From Cellvibrio sp. KY-GH-1 (GTDB lineage: Bacteria; Pseudomonadota; Gammaproteobacteria; Pseudomonadales; Cellvibrionaceae): 64,000 nucleotides of DNA. Location: positions 3,989,501 to 4,053,500 of the forward strand of contig NZ_CP031728.1 of assembly GCF_008806975.1 (NCBI RefSeq), read 5' to 3'. The notes beneath the pieces are model-generated. The model did no database searches. It saw nothing but the letters and a program-made list of their open reading frames with translations, and was not told the origin of the DNA. How positions within the stretch are numbered: the stretch's first letter is position 1; every line of letters begins with the position of its first letter. Positions 51,445-62,000 of this stretch are shown here, one piece after another. The translations under genes and the position numbers were made by a program.

Positions 51445-54400
51445 ATGGCAGAGTTACAACCCGCCAACAAGCCTGCCCTGCAGCTGCATGTCCGCGATGG
51501 CATGAGTCAGCAGCGCCGCGATTTGCCGGCGTTGCGCCGGGGCTATTTCAACGTGGACGAAATGAGCCTGGAAGAACTGCTGACCCAAATGCAGGACTAT
51601 GCGCGTCTGGTGCAAATGCCCGGCGTGGATTTTCCCACCGATGAAATTGACCCGGTGTTATTTGCGCGCGATGAAATTATTGTCATGGCGCAAATACTGG
51701 CGGTAAATACCCATGCGCTGGAACAACAATTTAAAGCGCGCCTCCATCAGGAATTGGGTGAGCTTGAATGGATAGTAACTGAAGCAAAGAACCCTGCTTC
51801 CGTTTCCGGCCTGGCCTGTTTAATTGATCGCTGGTGGAATTTATTGCGCCATGCCCAAAGCCCCGCAGGCGAGGCCATGCACGGTTTGCTGGAAAGTGTG
51901 ATTCGCGGCTTAGCGCGCGAGTTTGTGCGCATCTACGGTGCTATGCCCGAACGCATTAAACAATCGCGTAATTTATCTGAACCCTTTGTGCAGTTGATGG
52001 TGGATGAAGCCGGCCAATGGGCTGAGCCGAAACAGGGGTTGGATGAAATGGCATTGCGCTCCATTTACGCCTCACTGCTGAAAGCAGTGAATATGGCGCA
52101 GGCTGGCGCGCGCACGCATCTATCGCCTTCCATGCACAGCCAGAACCACGACCCGGCGCTGGCATTGCGCGTGGTGTTTGCGCGTTTGTATCAACAGCTG
52201 CAACACCGGGTTAATCAGTTTACGCTCAACTTTATTGATTTTTATTTTAACCAGGTGTTGCAAGCCCGGGCGCGCCCGGCCCAATCGGATTCAGTATATT
52301 TGGTGATGGGGCCGGGCGTACGCGAACGCTATATTCCGCTACCCAAAGGCACTGAATTTTTTGCCGGCATCGACAGCGCCAGTCGCGATATTGTTTACAC
52401 CAGTGATGAAGACACATTAGTCACCGATGCCGAAGTCAAATCCCTGTACAGTTTATTTTTTCCGCGCGTTAATTTGGATTTGCGCTCCAAAACGATTTTG
52501 AGCGAGCGTGAATCGCTGCAGGCAACTGCTGAGAATAATGCCCTGGAGTCAGGCAAAACGGCAGGTGTTACCAAACGCAATCTGGTCAAGCTGGCGGATG
52601 GTGGCTGGTTGAATCAGATCAGCGCTGAACCACGCGCAGACAAAAAGCAGCGCGATAAATTTATCGCCCAACCATTTTTAGGCGAACCGCGTATCGACAT
52701 CAGCGGTGATGGCCGCACCGGGGATTTTGCGCAAGCGGCGCGCCTTGGGTTTGCGGTGGCGAGCCAGGTACTATTGCTGCGCGAAGGCCAGCGGAATATT
52801 ACCATTGATCTGGTGTTTGAAAGCTTGCGCGCCCAGCCCTGGAGCAAGCTCGCGAATATTCTGCGTCACTTGCCCAACATCAAAGATTCCATTGCCGATG
52901 ACAAAGCGAAATTTTTTGCCTACTTCAGCAAAATGTTTCAAATCAGTTTAACCACGGCGGATGGTTGGCTGGAAATTCCAGAATACAAACCTGCCTATCA
53001 GGCAACAGATGCACAGGTGAAAGCCAACAGCGTGCGCCTGGAGTTTGCCCTGCCAGAAAATGCACCGGCGGTTGCACCCTATAACGCGAGCATTCATGGC
53101 GACCAGCTCACCACCATTTTACCGGTTTTGCGCTGCACACTGCGCGAAAACTATTTGCAATATCCTTACGACATAGTACGTCAGCTGGTGCTGCGCGAAG
53201 TGCGTATTCGTGTGGATGTGAGCGGCTGTAGCGATCTGTTGTTGCACAATAATATTGGCCAACTTTCACCGCTCTCGCCCTTTCAGCCGTTTGGTCCCAT
53301 GCCGGAAATTGGTTCCTATTTTGTGGTAGGCCACGAAGAGACGCGCAGCAAACAATTGCTCGACTGGAATCTGGATATTGAATGGAGTGGTTTGCCCGGC
53401 GTCGTTAACGGATTTTCGCGTTGGTACGAAGGCTATTTAATCGCGCGCGACAATAATCAATTCGTGGTAAATGCCAGTGTGTTGGCCGATGGTCGCTGGC
53501 AATCAGCGCCCCAGACCTTTCCATTGTTTTCGTTGCAAGTGAAAAATGGCAGTGCTTATTTAAAAGCAGAACACAATCTCTCGGCGAACAGTGCTATTCC
53601 TTTTGCGAGTCAGGATGTAATAACCGAAAAGCAACGCAGCTTCGTCTACTCGCCACTGCTGCGCAACGGTTTATTTAAATTCACCTTACAAGGCCCCATT
53701 GGCGCATTTGGCCAGCGCGAGTACACCAACTTGTTGGCGGAAGTGCTGACCCACAACACGCGCGTAAAACATCCGCGTTTTGCGCGACCTGTACCCAATT
53801 TGCCCTACACGCCCGAAATTAACAGCATTCGCCTGAATTATTCAGCGCATTCGGTGATTACCCTGGCCGACACCAGCCGTGCCGAAAACGCGCTGAGCAA
53901 AGAACAATACTTTCATTTGCATCCGCTCGGCTGGGAAATGATCTCGCCCCTGCGTCATGCGCGGCTGTATTTTTTACCGCAATACGCGCAAGCCGGCTCG
54001 CTGTTTATCGGTATAGACGCGAGTGATATCCAACAATTGAGTTTACTATTTCATTTAAAAAATAATTCGCTACCCATTGATGATGCGAAACTGGCAAGCC
54101 TGAATCAGGACAACAAAAGTGTGTTGCGTTCGGCGAGTGATTTGATCAGCTGGCATTACCTGAGTGAAAACCAGTGGCGCCCTATGGATGTGCGCAACAT
54201 CCTCAGTGATTCCACCCAGGGCTTTATGACCTCGGGCATAGTGTCGCTATTGATGCCGGAAAAAATGACGCGCGGCAACACCATTATGCCGGGCGATCTG
54301 TTTTGGCTGAAAATTACTGCCGATTATTGCCTTGCGCATTTTAGTGAAATTTTTTCTGTCTACGCGCAAGCCGTAAAAGCCAGCTGGGTGGCGGGCGATC

Positions 54401-55284
54401 ATCCACCGGCCGCGCAGCCCATGCAGTTGGCCGCCGATTCCATTAAGCGCCCGCGGCAAACTATCGCTGGAATTAACGGCGTAATTCAAATCAGCAATTC
54501 CTTTGGCGGTGTGCCGGCAGAAAGTGAAGCGCATTTGCGCCGGCGCATGAGCGAACGCTTGCGCCATAAAAATCGCGCACTTGCCCCGCTCGATTATGAA
54601 ATGCTGATTCTGGAAGCATTCCCGCAAGTTTACAAAGTGAAATGTTTTGCCAACCTGCGCGCCGATGCGGACGAGCCGATTTGTCCTGGCCATATTTTAA
54701 TTATTGTGGTGCCCCACCCGGACCCCAATGATGCACACAACTATCAGCCCTATTTCGACGGCCACAGCATTTTAGCGATGCGCGAATTCGTGCAAGCGCT
54801 CGCGCCTGAGGCAGTAAAAATTGCGGTGGAAAACCCTCTCTACGAACAAATTCAGGTGCGCTGCGCGGTGCACTTTCGCAAAGGCCTGCACGCTGGGCGT
54901 CACCAGAATTTATTAAATCAGGCGCTGTGCGATTATTTATCGCCCTGGTCAGCGGAAGGTAATTATGTGCACTTTGGCTGGAGCCTGAGCGAGCAGGAAA
55001 TTAAATCTTTTATCCAGAATCTGGATTACATAGACCACGTAACCGATTTTTCACTCCTGCGCATTGCCCCGCGCAGCGACGGTTTATTTTTGCTGAACGA
55101 CACGGCGGCCAATGCGCAGCCGGGTGAAATTAACCACACTTTTAAACCCACCTATTACTGGAGCACCGCTGTGCCAATCAGCCAACACTATTTGTTGACC
55201 ACGGATTTGCACAACCAGATTAAAGCGGAGCGCACCGGTGTGGATGAACTGGAAGTGGGCAGTACCTTTATTATTTCTGAATAG
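51445..55284 (+). CDS. eCIS baseplate wedge protein, baseplate J-like (Afp11/Pvc11-like)
   Basis: A 1,279-residue protein with the layout of Afp11: an N-terminal family-specific region (MQDYARLVQMPGVDFP), long central beta-sandwich domains, and a C-terminal baseplate J-like segment (ISNSFGGVPAESEAHLRRRM at about 1014-1033, then HILIIVVPHPDP). It forms the major wedge of the baseplate around the spike. ATG 51445 with GAGG upstream. Length is slightly above that of the Afp protein, in line with other single-sheath loci. It is the second gene after copy 2 of the hairpin element. Confidence 0.92.
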   Translation: MAELQPANKPALQLHVRDGMSQQRRDLPALRRGYFNVDEMSLEELLTQMQDYARLVQMPGVDFPTDEIDPVLFARDEIIVMAQILAVNTHALEQQFKARLHQELGELEWIVTEAKNPASVSGLACLIDRWWNLLRHAQSPAGEAMHGLLESVIRGLAREFVRIYGAMPERIKQSRNLSEPFVQLMVDEAGQWAEPKQGLDEMALRSIYASLLKAVNMAQAGARTHLSPSMHSQNHDPALALRVVFARLYQQLQHRVNQFTLNFIDFYFNQVLQARARPAQSDSVYLVMGPGVRERYIPLPKGTEFFAGIDSASRDIVYTSDEDTLVTDAEVKSLYSLFFPRVNLDLRSKTILSERESLQATAENNALESGKTAGVTKRNLVKLADGGWLNQISAEPRADKKQRDKFIAQPFLGEPRIDISGDGRTGDFAQAARLGFAVASQVLLLREGQRNITIDLVFESLRAQPWSKLANILRHLPNIKDSIADDKAKFFAYFSKMFQISLTTADGWLEIPEYKPAYQATDAQVKANSVRLEFALPENAPAVAPYNASIHGDQLTTILPVLRCTLRENYLQYPYDIVRQLVLREVRIRVDVSGCSDLLLHNNIGQLSPLSPFQPFGPMPEIGSYFVVGHEETRSKQLLDWNLDIEWSGLPGVVNGFSRWYEGYLIARDNNQFVVNASVLADGRWQSAPQTFPLFSLQVKNGSAYLKAEHNLSANSAIPFASQDVITEKQRSFVYSPLLRNGLFKFTLQGPIGAFGQREYTNLLAEVLTHNTRVKHPRFARPVPNLPYTPEINSIRLNYSAHSVITLADTSRAENALSKEQYFHLHPLGWEMISPLRHARLYFLPQYAQAGSLFIGIDASDIQQLSLLFHLKNNSLPIDDAKLASLNQDNKSVLRSASDLISWHYLSENQWRPMDVRNILSDSTQGFMTSGIVSLLMPEKMTRGNTIMPGDLFWLKITADYCLAHFSEIFSVYAQAVKASWVAGDHPPAAQPMQLAADSIKRPRQTIAGINGVIQISNSFGGVPAESEAHLRRRMSERLRHKNRALAPLDYEMLILEAFPQVYKVKCFANLRADADEPICPGHILIIVVPHPDPNDAHNYQPYFDGHSILAMREFVQALAPEAVKIAVENPLYEQIQVRCAVHFRKGLHAGRHQNLLNQALCDYLSPWSAEGNYVHFGWSLSEQEIKSFIQNLDYIDHVTDFSLLRIAPRSDGLFLLNDTAANAQPGEINHTFKPTYYWSTAVPISQHYLLTTDLHNQIKAERTGVDELEVGSTFIISE

Positions 55285-55331
55285 CCAAACAGATTGTTGC
55301 CAACAACCCTGAGTAACTGACGGATTGCATT

Positions 55332-56114
55332 ATGGAAAAGCTCGATAGAAACGCGCTTAAAAATAAATTCAGACGCGGCAAAATGCCCTCGGAACAGGAC
55401 TTTTCCAATTTAATCGATTCCATGGTGAATATCCTCGAGGAAGGTTTTGATAAAACCAGCCGCGACGGCTTAAAAATTTCGCAGCTCATGGGCTCGGGGC
55501 GACTGCTGAGTTTTTATAAAAATATTGCGGTTGAAAGCCCGCAGTGGTTTATGGAACTGGGCAATGGCGACAACCAGCTACACATAGGCACACCGGCAGC
55601 ACCGCACGTGATTAGTTTGTACAGTCACAGCGCGCTGGAAAATACTAATTCGCTGCGTGTGGCGGTGGGCATTAACAAAGAAAATCCACAGTACACACTG
55701 GATGTTGAAGGCACAGTGGCAGCGAGCGGCCGCGTAGGTAAAGCGGGTGAATTTCCGGTTCCGGCCGATGGCGAATGGCACGATATCACCAGCCCGCTAA
55801 CCGGCTGCGAAGTGTTTGAAGTGGTCGCCGGGGTAGGCGGTCAGGATTCAGATGGCAAATACGCATTGATCCATGCGCGCGCCATGAATGCGTTTAATGG
55901 CAAAGGCAGCATCGAAACCCAGCACGCGTTTTTTGGCAATAAATGCAATCGCCTGGAATTGCGCTGGCTGGCGGCGCCGGAACTCGGGCAATTTCATTAC
56001 AAGTTGCAGCTGCGCAGCCAATGTTCCTACGGCAAGGATATCTGGATTCACTACCACCTTTCCCGTCAGTGGTTTGATCCATTAATGATGAATAGCAATC
56101 GCGCACCGGAGTAA
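55332..56114 (+). CDS. Fibre-like or baseplate-associated eCIS protein
   Basis: A 260-residue protein. The N-terminus (LKNKFRRGKMPSEQDFSNLI) is a helical start also used in phage-type tail-fibre proteins; a middle part (YTLDVEGTVAASGRVGKAGE, residues ~117-136) resembles the start of a tail-fibre or S74-chaperone-type structure; the rest is a beta-rich globular domain with FFGNKCNRLELRW and HYHLSRQWFDP. It could be a tail fibre or a receptor-binding or attachment protein, placed where afp13-type genes are sometimes found. No direct evidence for host range. Confidence 0.6.
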   Translation: MEKLDRNALKNKFRRGKMPSEQDFSNLIDSMVNILEEGFDKTSRDGLKISQLMGSGRLLSFYKNIAVESPQWFMELGNGDNQLHIGTPAAPHVISLYSHSALENTNSLRVAVGINKENPQYTLDVEGTVAASGRVGKAGEFPVPADGEWHDITSPLTGCEVFEVVAGVGGQDSDGKYALIHARAMNAFNGKGSIETQHAFFGNKCNRLELRWLAAPELGQFHYKLQLRSQCSYGKDIWIHYHLSRQWFDPLMMNSNRAPE

Positions 56115-56119
56115 TTGCC

Positions 56120-56482
56120 ATGCAAACCTTACCCACAGCTGATTTGCAAATTTATTTAACCTTGGAGCAGAGCGGCCTGGTGTTGGAAGCACTGATGGAG
56201 CAGCCGTTTAAAAAAGTATTTGAAGTAATAGGTTCGCTCAACCAGCAGGCGCAGCAATTTTACCAACCGGATGCCGATAAACATCGCGCGCAGTTATTTA
56301 CGCTGACCAAAACCGATTTCAGTGTGTGCATAAAAGCCTTGGGCGAATTGCCTTACAATCGCGTCAGCGGTTTGATCGAAAGTTTGCATCAGCAATTGCA
56401 CAGTCAATTATTTGTGCCCACCGATTCTGCGGCGCAAACTAATACAGAAGATACCAACGCACGGCGGGAAACTGTGTCATGA
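56120..56482 (+). CDS. Unknown 120-aa eCIS protein
   Basis: A 120-residue helical, Gln-rich cytoplasmic-type protein with two similar halves (LTLEQSGLVLEALMEQPFKKVFEVIGSL and LTKTDFSVCIKALGELPYNRVSGLIESL, shown in pieces), so it is an internal duplication of about 50 residues. The stop overlaps the next ATG (ATGA, 56479-56482), so it is coupled to the second baseplate gene. No family is recognised. A chaperone or baseplate adaptor role is possible. Confidence 0.6.
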   Translation: MQTLPTADLQIYLTLEQSGLVLEALMEQPFKKVFEVIGSLNQQAQQFYQPDADKHRAQLFTLTKTDFSVCIKALGELPYNRVSGLIESLHQQLHSQLFVPTDSAAQTNTEDTNARRETVS

Positions 56483-59013
56483 GCCTGCCGGATCTGCTCA
56501 AGAAACAGAGCATCAAACGTTTGGTGCCGGGCGCAGATGAGCTGGATTTTGCCAGCTTACGCAGCCAGGGCATTGAGCATGCGCAGCAGCTTGCCGGTGA
56601 TATTTGGACTGACTACAACCTGCATGACCCAGGCGTCACCGCGCTGGAACAATTGTGTTATGGCTTGACCGAATTAGCGTTTCAGGCGAAATCACCTATC
56701 GCCGATTACCTTGCCAATGAGCGCGGCCAGATAGATTTGCATCAGTATGCGCTTTATAAACCCCAGGAGATTTTTCCCACCCGGCCAGTAACCGCAGAGG
56801 ATTATTGCAAACGCATTTTGGATGAAGTGCCGGAAATTGACGCGCTGCGTGTCACTACCGTCGATGAGCCTGGCAACTACGGTGCCTGTCTCTACGACAT
56901 TTCCCTCAAGCTTTTGCAGCCTTTGATCGGCCCGGAATATACCGATGACTACCGCGCGGCAATCCGTACAAAAGTGTTGCGTGTATTTCAGCAGAATCGC
57001 AACCTGGGTGAAGATATTTATCGCATTCGCATCGAGCGTAGCAGCGCTTGTTTTTTAAAAGGCGTCATCGAAACCAAAGGTACGCGCGCGAGTGCGGACA
57101 TTTACGCCGATGTATTTTTTCAGGTCGCGCGTAAAATTTCGTCCAATGTGCGCGTGAAGCGCTACGAAGCCCTGGCGCTACAGGACAGTCTGGACAGCAT
57201 TTTTACTGGCCCCCTGACCCACCACGGTTACATCGATAGTGAAGGCTTAAATGAAAGTCATCCCGGTAAAGCGCTGGACGAGCTCACCGGAATTATTTCT
57301 GCAATTGATGGCGTTAAAAAAGTGTATCACCTTGAGTTGGTCAATGCGGATGGCCTCACGCTCGATGGCGATGCGCTCATGGAGCAATCCTTCTTCCTGA
57401 AATTCCCGCAGCAATTGGATCAGCAAAGCTGGCTGAAGATCGATTTCAATCCCGGTAAAACAACCGATGCCAGGGACGTGATTAAAGGGCGCGATGAAAA
57501 CCTGGTACAACTCATGGATGAAACGCGGCGCGCTTTGCAAAAACTGGAATTTGAATACCGCGCATTTCGCAACAACAAAACCGATACGGCACAATTTGTA
57601 GTGTTGCCGCAAGGGCGGCAAAAGCATGCGGCGGATTATTATTCTATCCAGCATCACTTTCCCAACATTTACGGTATCAATTCCGCCGGTATGCCGGCGA
57701 GTGAAACGCCCGCGCGCAAACAGGCAGCAAAACAACTTAAGGCCTACTTGTATCCGTTTGAGCAATTGCTCGCGAATATGCTGGCGCTACTACAACATTG
57801 GCAACAATTATTTAGCCTGGGTGAAGTACCTAACCACAGTTATTTTGCGCAGTACCTGGATAATCATGCAATTCCCAATTTTACCGCGCTGTACAAGGAC
57901 GCCGATACCAGCCTGACCACGATTGAAAATATTCAGGGGCGCTATGACCCGGCGTTTGAGCGCAAAAGTCGCGCGTTGGATACGCTCTTGGCGCTCTATG
58001 GCGAAGAATTTTCCCAGGAAGCCCTGTTGCATTTCAATTACTACCACCAGGAACAACCGCACTACTGGGCCATCGATAATAAAATTCGCATGCTCCTGCA
58101 TTTAGCAGACATTAGCCAAAATCGCGGTGGCGCCTTTGATACTGGTCAAGTTCATTGGCAATCGTCCAACATCAGCAGCCTGCATAAAAAAATTAATATC
58201 TTATTGGGTATCCAGCAATTGGATAGCCTGGTGGCACTGGGCGAAAGTTTTGCGCAGCATAATATCCAGCTACTGGGCGATGAGTTGTTGTGTAAACGCG
58301 GCGAACCGCCGGCCAGCGGTGTGAGTGGTGTGCCGCAACTAACCGACAAAGAACAGCAAAAAATTCGCCGCTGGAGTTATACGCCCGCCAACAAAGCCCT
58401 GAGCCTGAGCCCGGCGATGATTCGCGAAGGTACCAACATCAACGCTTATTGCCTGGATTCCAGCGAGCGGGCCACGCGCGTGTATTTTTTTTCGCGCCCG
58501 AAACAATTATGGACCTTGCTTAAGGAGTTTCCCGAGCGCAAGCAGGCGCGCGACTATGTGCACAAATTCAAAAAAATAATCACCGATGTTAATACCAATA
58601 GCGAAGGTTTTTACTTACTGGAACATTTGTTATTGCGCCCGCGCACCGCACCCAAAGATGAACGAGTGGAAGATTATGTGCGCCCGGGCGATGCGTTCTA
58701 TCACTGCCGTTTGAGTTTTATTTTTCCCAAGTGGACTGCGCGATTTGCCAATCCCGCATTTCGCCAGTTCGCGGAAAAAACCATTGCCAACTTTTTACCC
58801 GCGCATTTATTCCCCCAGGTCTACTGGCTGAGTCTGGAAGAGATGCAGGCGTTCGAAAAACTCTATAAGCCCTGGCTGGATGCGCTACACACCTATGAGC
58901 AGGAGCACATGCGCAGCGATCAACCTGGTTGCAGCGCAGATTTGGATCAGGCGGCCACACGGGTACGCCAATGGTTGGAGCAACACCAGCCATCGTCGGC
59001 CTACTGGATTTAA
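56479..59013 (+). CDS. eCIS baseplate protein (Afp12/Pvc12-like)
   Basis: An 844-residue protein whose N-terminus shows the conserved WTDYNLHDPGVTALEQLCYGL stretch (residues ~47-67, D-P-G-V/I-T motif) typical of the large eCIS and T4-gp6-like baseplate components. It continues with mixed domains and a C-terminal HLFPQVYWLSLEEMQAFEKLY motif. It forms the outer wedge together with the Afp11-like protein. Its ATG overlaps the stop of the preceding small gene. The tape-measure gene begins 3 bp after its stop, so the block is tightly packed. Confidence 0.88.
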   Translation: MSLPDLLKKQSIKRLVPGADELDFASLRSQGIEHAQQLAGDIWTDYNLHDPGVTALEQLCYGLTELAFQAKSPIADYLANERGQIDLHQYALYKPQEIFPTRPVTAEDYCKRILDEVPEIDALRVTTVDEPGNYGACLYDISLKLLQPLIGPEYTDDYRAAIRTKVLRVFQQNRNLGEDIYRIRIERSSACFLKGVIETKGTRASADIYADVFFQVARKISSNVRVKRYEALALQDSLDSIFTGPLTHHGYIDSEGLNESHPGKALDELTGIISAIDGVKKVYHLELVNADGLTLDGDALMEQSFFLKFPQQLDQQSWLKIDFNPGKTTDARDVIKGRDENLVQLMDETRRALQKLEFEYRAFRNNKTDTAQFVVLPQGRQKHAADYYSIQHHFPNIYGINSAGMPASETPARKQAAKQLKAYLYPFEQLLANMLALLQHWQQLFSLGEVPNHSYFAQYLDNHAIPNFTALYKDADTSLTTIENIQGRYDPAFERKSRALDTLLALYGEEFSQEALLHFNYYHQEQPHYWAIDNKIRMLLHLADISQNRGGAFDTGQVHWQSSNISSLHKKINILLGIQQLDSLVALGESFAQHNIQLLGDELLCKRGEPPASGVSGVPQLTDKEQQKIRRWSYTPANKALSLSPAMIREGTNINAYCLDSSERATRVYFFSRPKQLWTLLKEFPERKQARDYVHKFKKIITDVNTNSEGFYLLEHLLLRPRTAPKDERVEDYVRPGDAFYHCRLSFIFPKWTARFANPAFRQFAEKTIANFLPAHLFPQVYWLSLEEMQAFEKLYKPWLDALHTYEQEHMRSDQPGCSADLDQAATRVRQWLEQHQPSSAYWI

Positions 59014-59016
59014 GTC

Positions 59017-62000
59017 ATGCAGGCCCGCCAACTGCCCAGCGCAGCCTTTCGTCAAACCCATCACTGCATTGATGACATTGCGGTGGACCTGGTGTTTGGC
59101 AGCAGGCAATTGGAGCAGCGTGAACGGGCGACTATAGCGCGTTGGTTAAGCGATGAATTATTGCCGGCATTGGATGAGCTTTTTTCGTTTTATGCCCCGG
59201 GCGAGCAAATAATTCGCTTTGAACAATTGGTATTTGATTTCGGTCATTTACCCGCGAGTGATTACCGCCAAATTATTCGCGAACAATTAGTCCAGAAGTT
59301 AACGCAATTGATTAAGGCACAAAGCCTGCCCTTGCACACTGAGCAACGCGAGAACCTGGTTGTTAACCGGGTGACTGAAAGCGGCGCTGCGTTAACGCTC
59401 CTGCTGGACTATTTGCGTACGGGGCAACTCACGGCGCAGCAATTGCGTATTCATTCGGATATAGCGCCGGCAAAATTTTCCGGGCTGCATCAGCAATTAC
59501 TGGAGTCGCTGCTGGCAGAGCAACACATAGCCACAGGATTGCGCGCATTGCCCAATCGCGGTGAATTAATTGCGCGCTTGATTAAACAATTTTCCGAGCG
59601 TCATAGAACCGAGTTGTTGCGTCAGTTGGCACCGCAGCAGCTGGATATCGCGTTGGCATTGCTGGATATTTGGCAGACTTCTGCGGCACACACATCCGCT
59701 GAACAAGTGCAGACCCTCTGGCAATGTATTTTGCAACTTGCTTTGGCCCAGCCTGAGCTTGCACCTGCACGATGGTTGCAATCGGTGATGCACGAGTGGC
59801 GTGAGTTAGCGCCGCTGCAAGCTCACGCGTTTATCCAAACCGTGCAAAACGCCAGCTGGGCGAAAACAGCGTTTGCCAGCTCCAATGCGCCAGCGAGCTG
59901 GTTGCAATTGCAAACGCAATTAAATGTTCTCTTGCAGGAAAACCCGGACTCGAATAATACCGCCACGTCTTTAGCAACCAACTACAACGAGCAACCCGCT
60001 GCTCGGGTTACATTGGCTCCGCCATTGGGTTCCAGCACCATGCCGGATTCACCCTCAGATGCGCAATCATCGCCAGTGCAATCCCGGCAAGAACAAACGG
60101 CGTCAGCGCAATCACTAACGGTACAACAGCAATTGGCACAGGCACTAATTCGCGGTGATGCGGTGCAACTGGAAAATCACTGGAACCACTGGCAAGCGCA
60201 GCACGCCCAAATATTAATTAGCGGATTAAAACACTATTTGGTGAATGCCGAACTGCGGCAGCAATTGGTATTAAAATTACCCGTGCCATTACTCCACGCA
60301 CTGTTGCGGTTGCTGGCGCCGGATCTGGCCCCCCTGCTGCAAAGTATTGCCCAGCGCGCGCACAATTATCTGGCGGTTATTGAGCAGCTGGAATCGACAA
60401 ACCCTGTTGATGAAATGCACGGGCAGCGTCCGGGAGCGCCAGTGCGCGAATGGCAGCGGCACCTTTATGAAATTATGGCCAGCTTGATTTTCACTGGATC
60501 AGTGGATGATAGTGCTGAACCCATTGCAGTGCCGTCGCTAGCAAAATTTTTCAGCGAATTGGTTTTTCATGTCGCAGCCCAACGCGAGATACCCGCGCGC
60601 GAATTACATCGGCAATGGCAACAAATATTACAGAGCGATGCGCACGCGTCTAACAGTAATTTCATCGATTCGGATGCAACCGAATTTGTGGCCCAGGCTT
60701 CTGCCACACAACATGCGGCGTCAGATCGTCTTGCATCCAGCGCTCCCGTATTAGACAAGCTCGCATTAGACAAGCCCGCATTAGAGAGCCTTGAATTAAA
60801 TAATCCACCGGCGGATTCAATAGCTGACAATTTATTGCTTGCCGAATTCCAGATGCCCGAGGTAAAAGCGCCTGGCTCCGAAAATACCAATCCGTTAAAT
60901 AACGATGCGTCAACAACTAAGTTGTTGCTGAAAAAAATCCATGGGGCATTTGCGCAGGCTTCTGCACGAGAGCTGGAAAACCTCTGGCCGCAGATTATTG
61001 CGGTGAGCGGACCTGAAATTATCACAGCGCTGCGCCGCTACTGGGCCATTGCCAGTATTCGCCAACAGCTGTTGCCCAGATTAACGGTAACGAGCATTCA
61101 ACGGTTACTGGTGTTAATTGCCCCCGCTTACCAAGCGCTGCTGGAAAAAATAGTCAACGCCTCCGCGCAATTGCGCCAGGAGGCCATTAGTTTACAAATA
61201 GATTCCATTAGCGATAACAGTAACCCAATGGGTTCTGTGCAAGAATTGGGACATCAACCGGATGGTGTTGGAGCAGTCGGCGGGATTGCACCCGGTGGCA
61301 AGGCGCAAGCAGCCACAACAGAAGCCTGGCTGCGCGAAGCCTACGCCATTATTTCCGCGCTAGTGTTTGGCTCTTCTTCTGCATCGGCGGACACAATTTT
61401 TACTGCAGCGCTAACAGGTGCCGAATCAAATGGACTAGCTCCAAACGCCTCACAATCAGACGACTCAGCACGTATTGCACCGGCTGAATTAGTGCAGCAA
61501 TTCACTCGTCACTACGCACAAACCTATCAACTACCGGTGGCCGCGTTGGGCTTTTTATGGAGCAATCTGTTGGAGTCGGGCGTAGCAACTACTCCGGCCG
61601 TTTCATTCGCCGCAGCGACAAAATTTCCAGCCACATCCTCTGCCACATCTTCGTTCGGCTCAGAAAACGTTTCTGCGGCTAGAGCGGCTGCGTCGCCAAC
61701 GCCTAATGTTTCTTCAACGCTTAATGTTTCTTCTACGCATAATGCAGCTCCAACTTCTGATGCTGCTCAAACTTTTAATGCGGCATCAACTATTAGCGCA
61801 GCACCCGCCAATGCAGTTGCGGTTGATGTGCTACTCCAACACTCTGCGCAAGAATTATTTGAATGGTGCTTGCAGTTAAAACACAATCACCAATTGCGTG
61901 CGCAATTACCGGCGCATGAAGCCTTGATGGCGCGCTTGATTGATAGTTTTGTAAAACTCAGCCCGAATTTCTCACCGGAATTTCGTCAGTATTTTTTATT

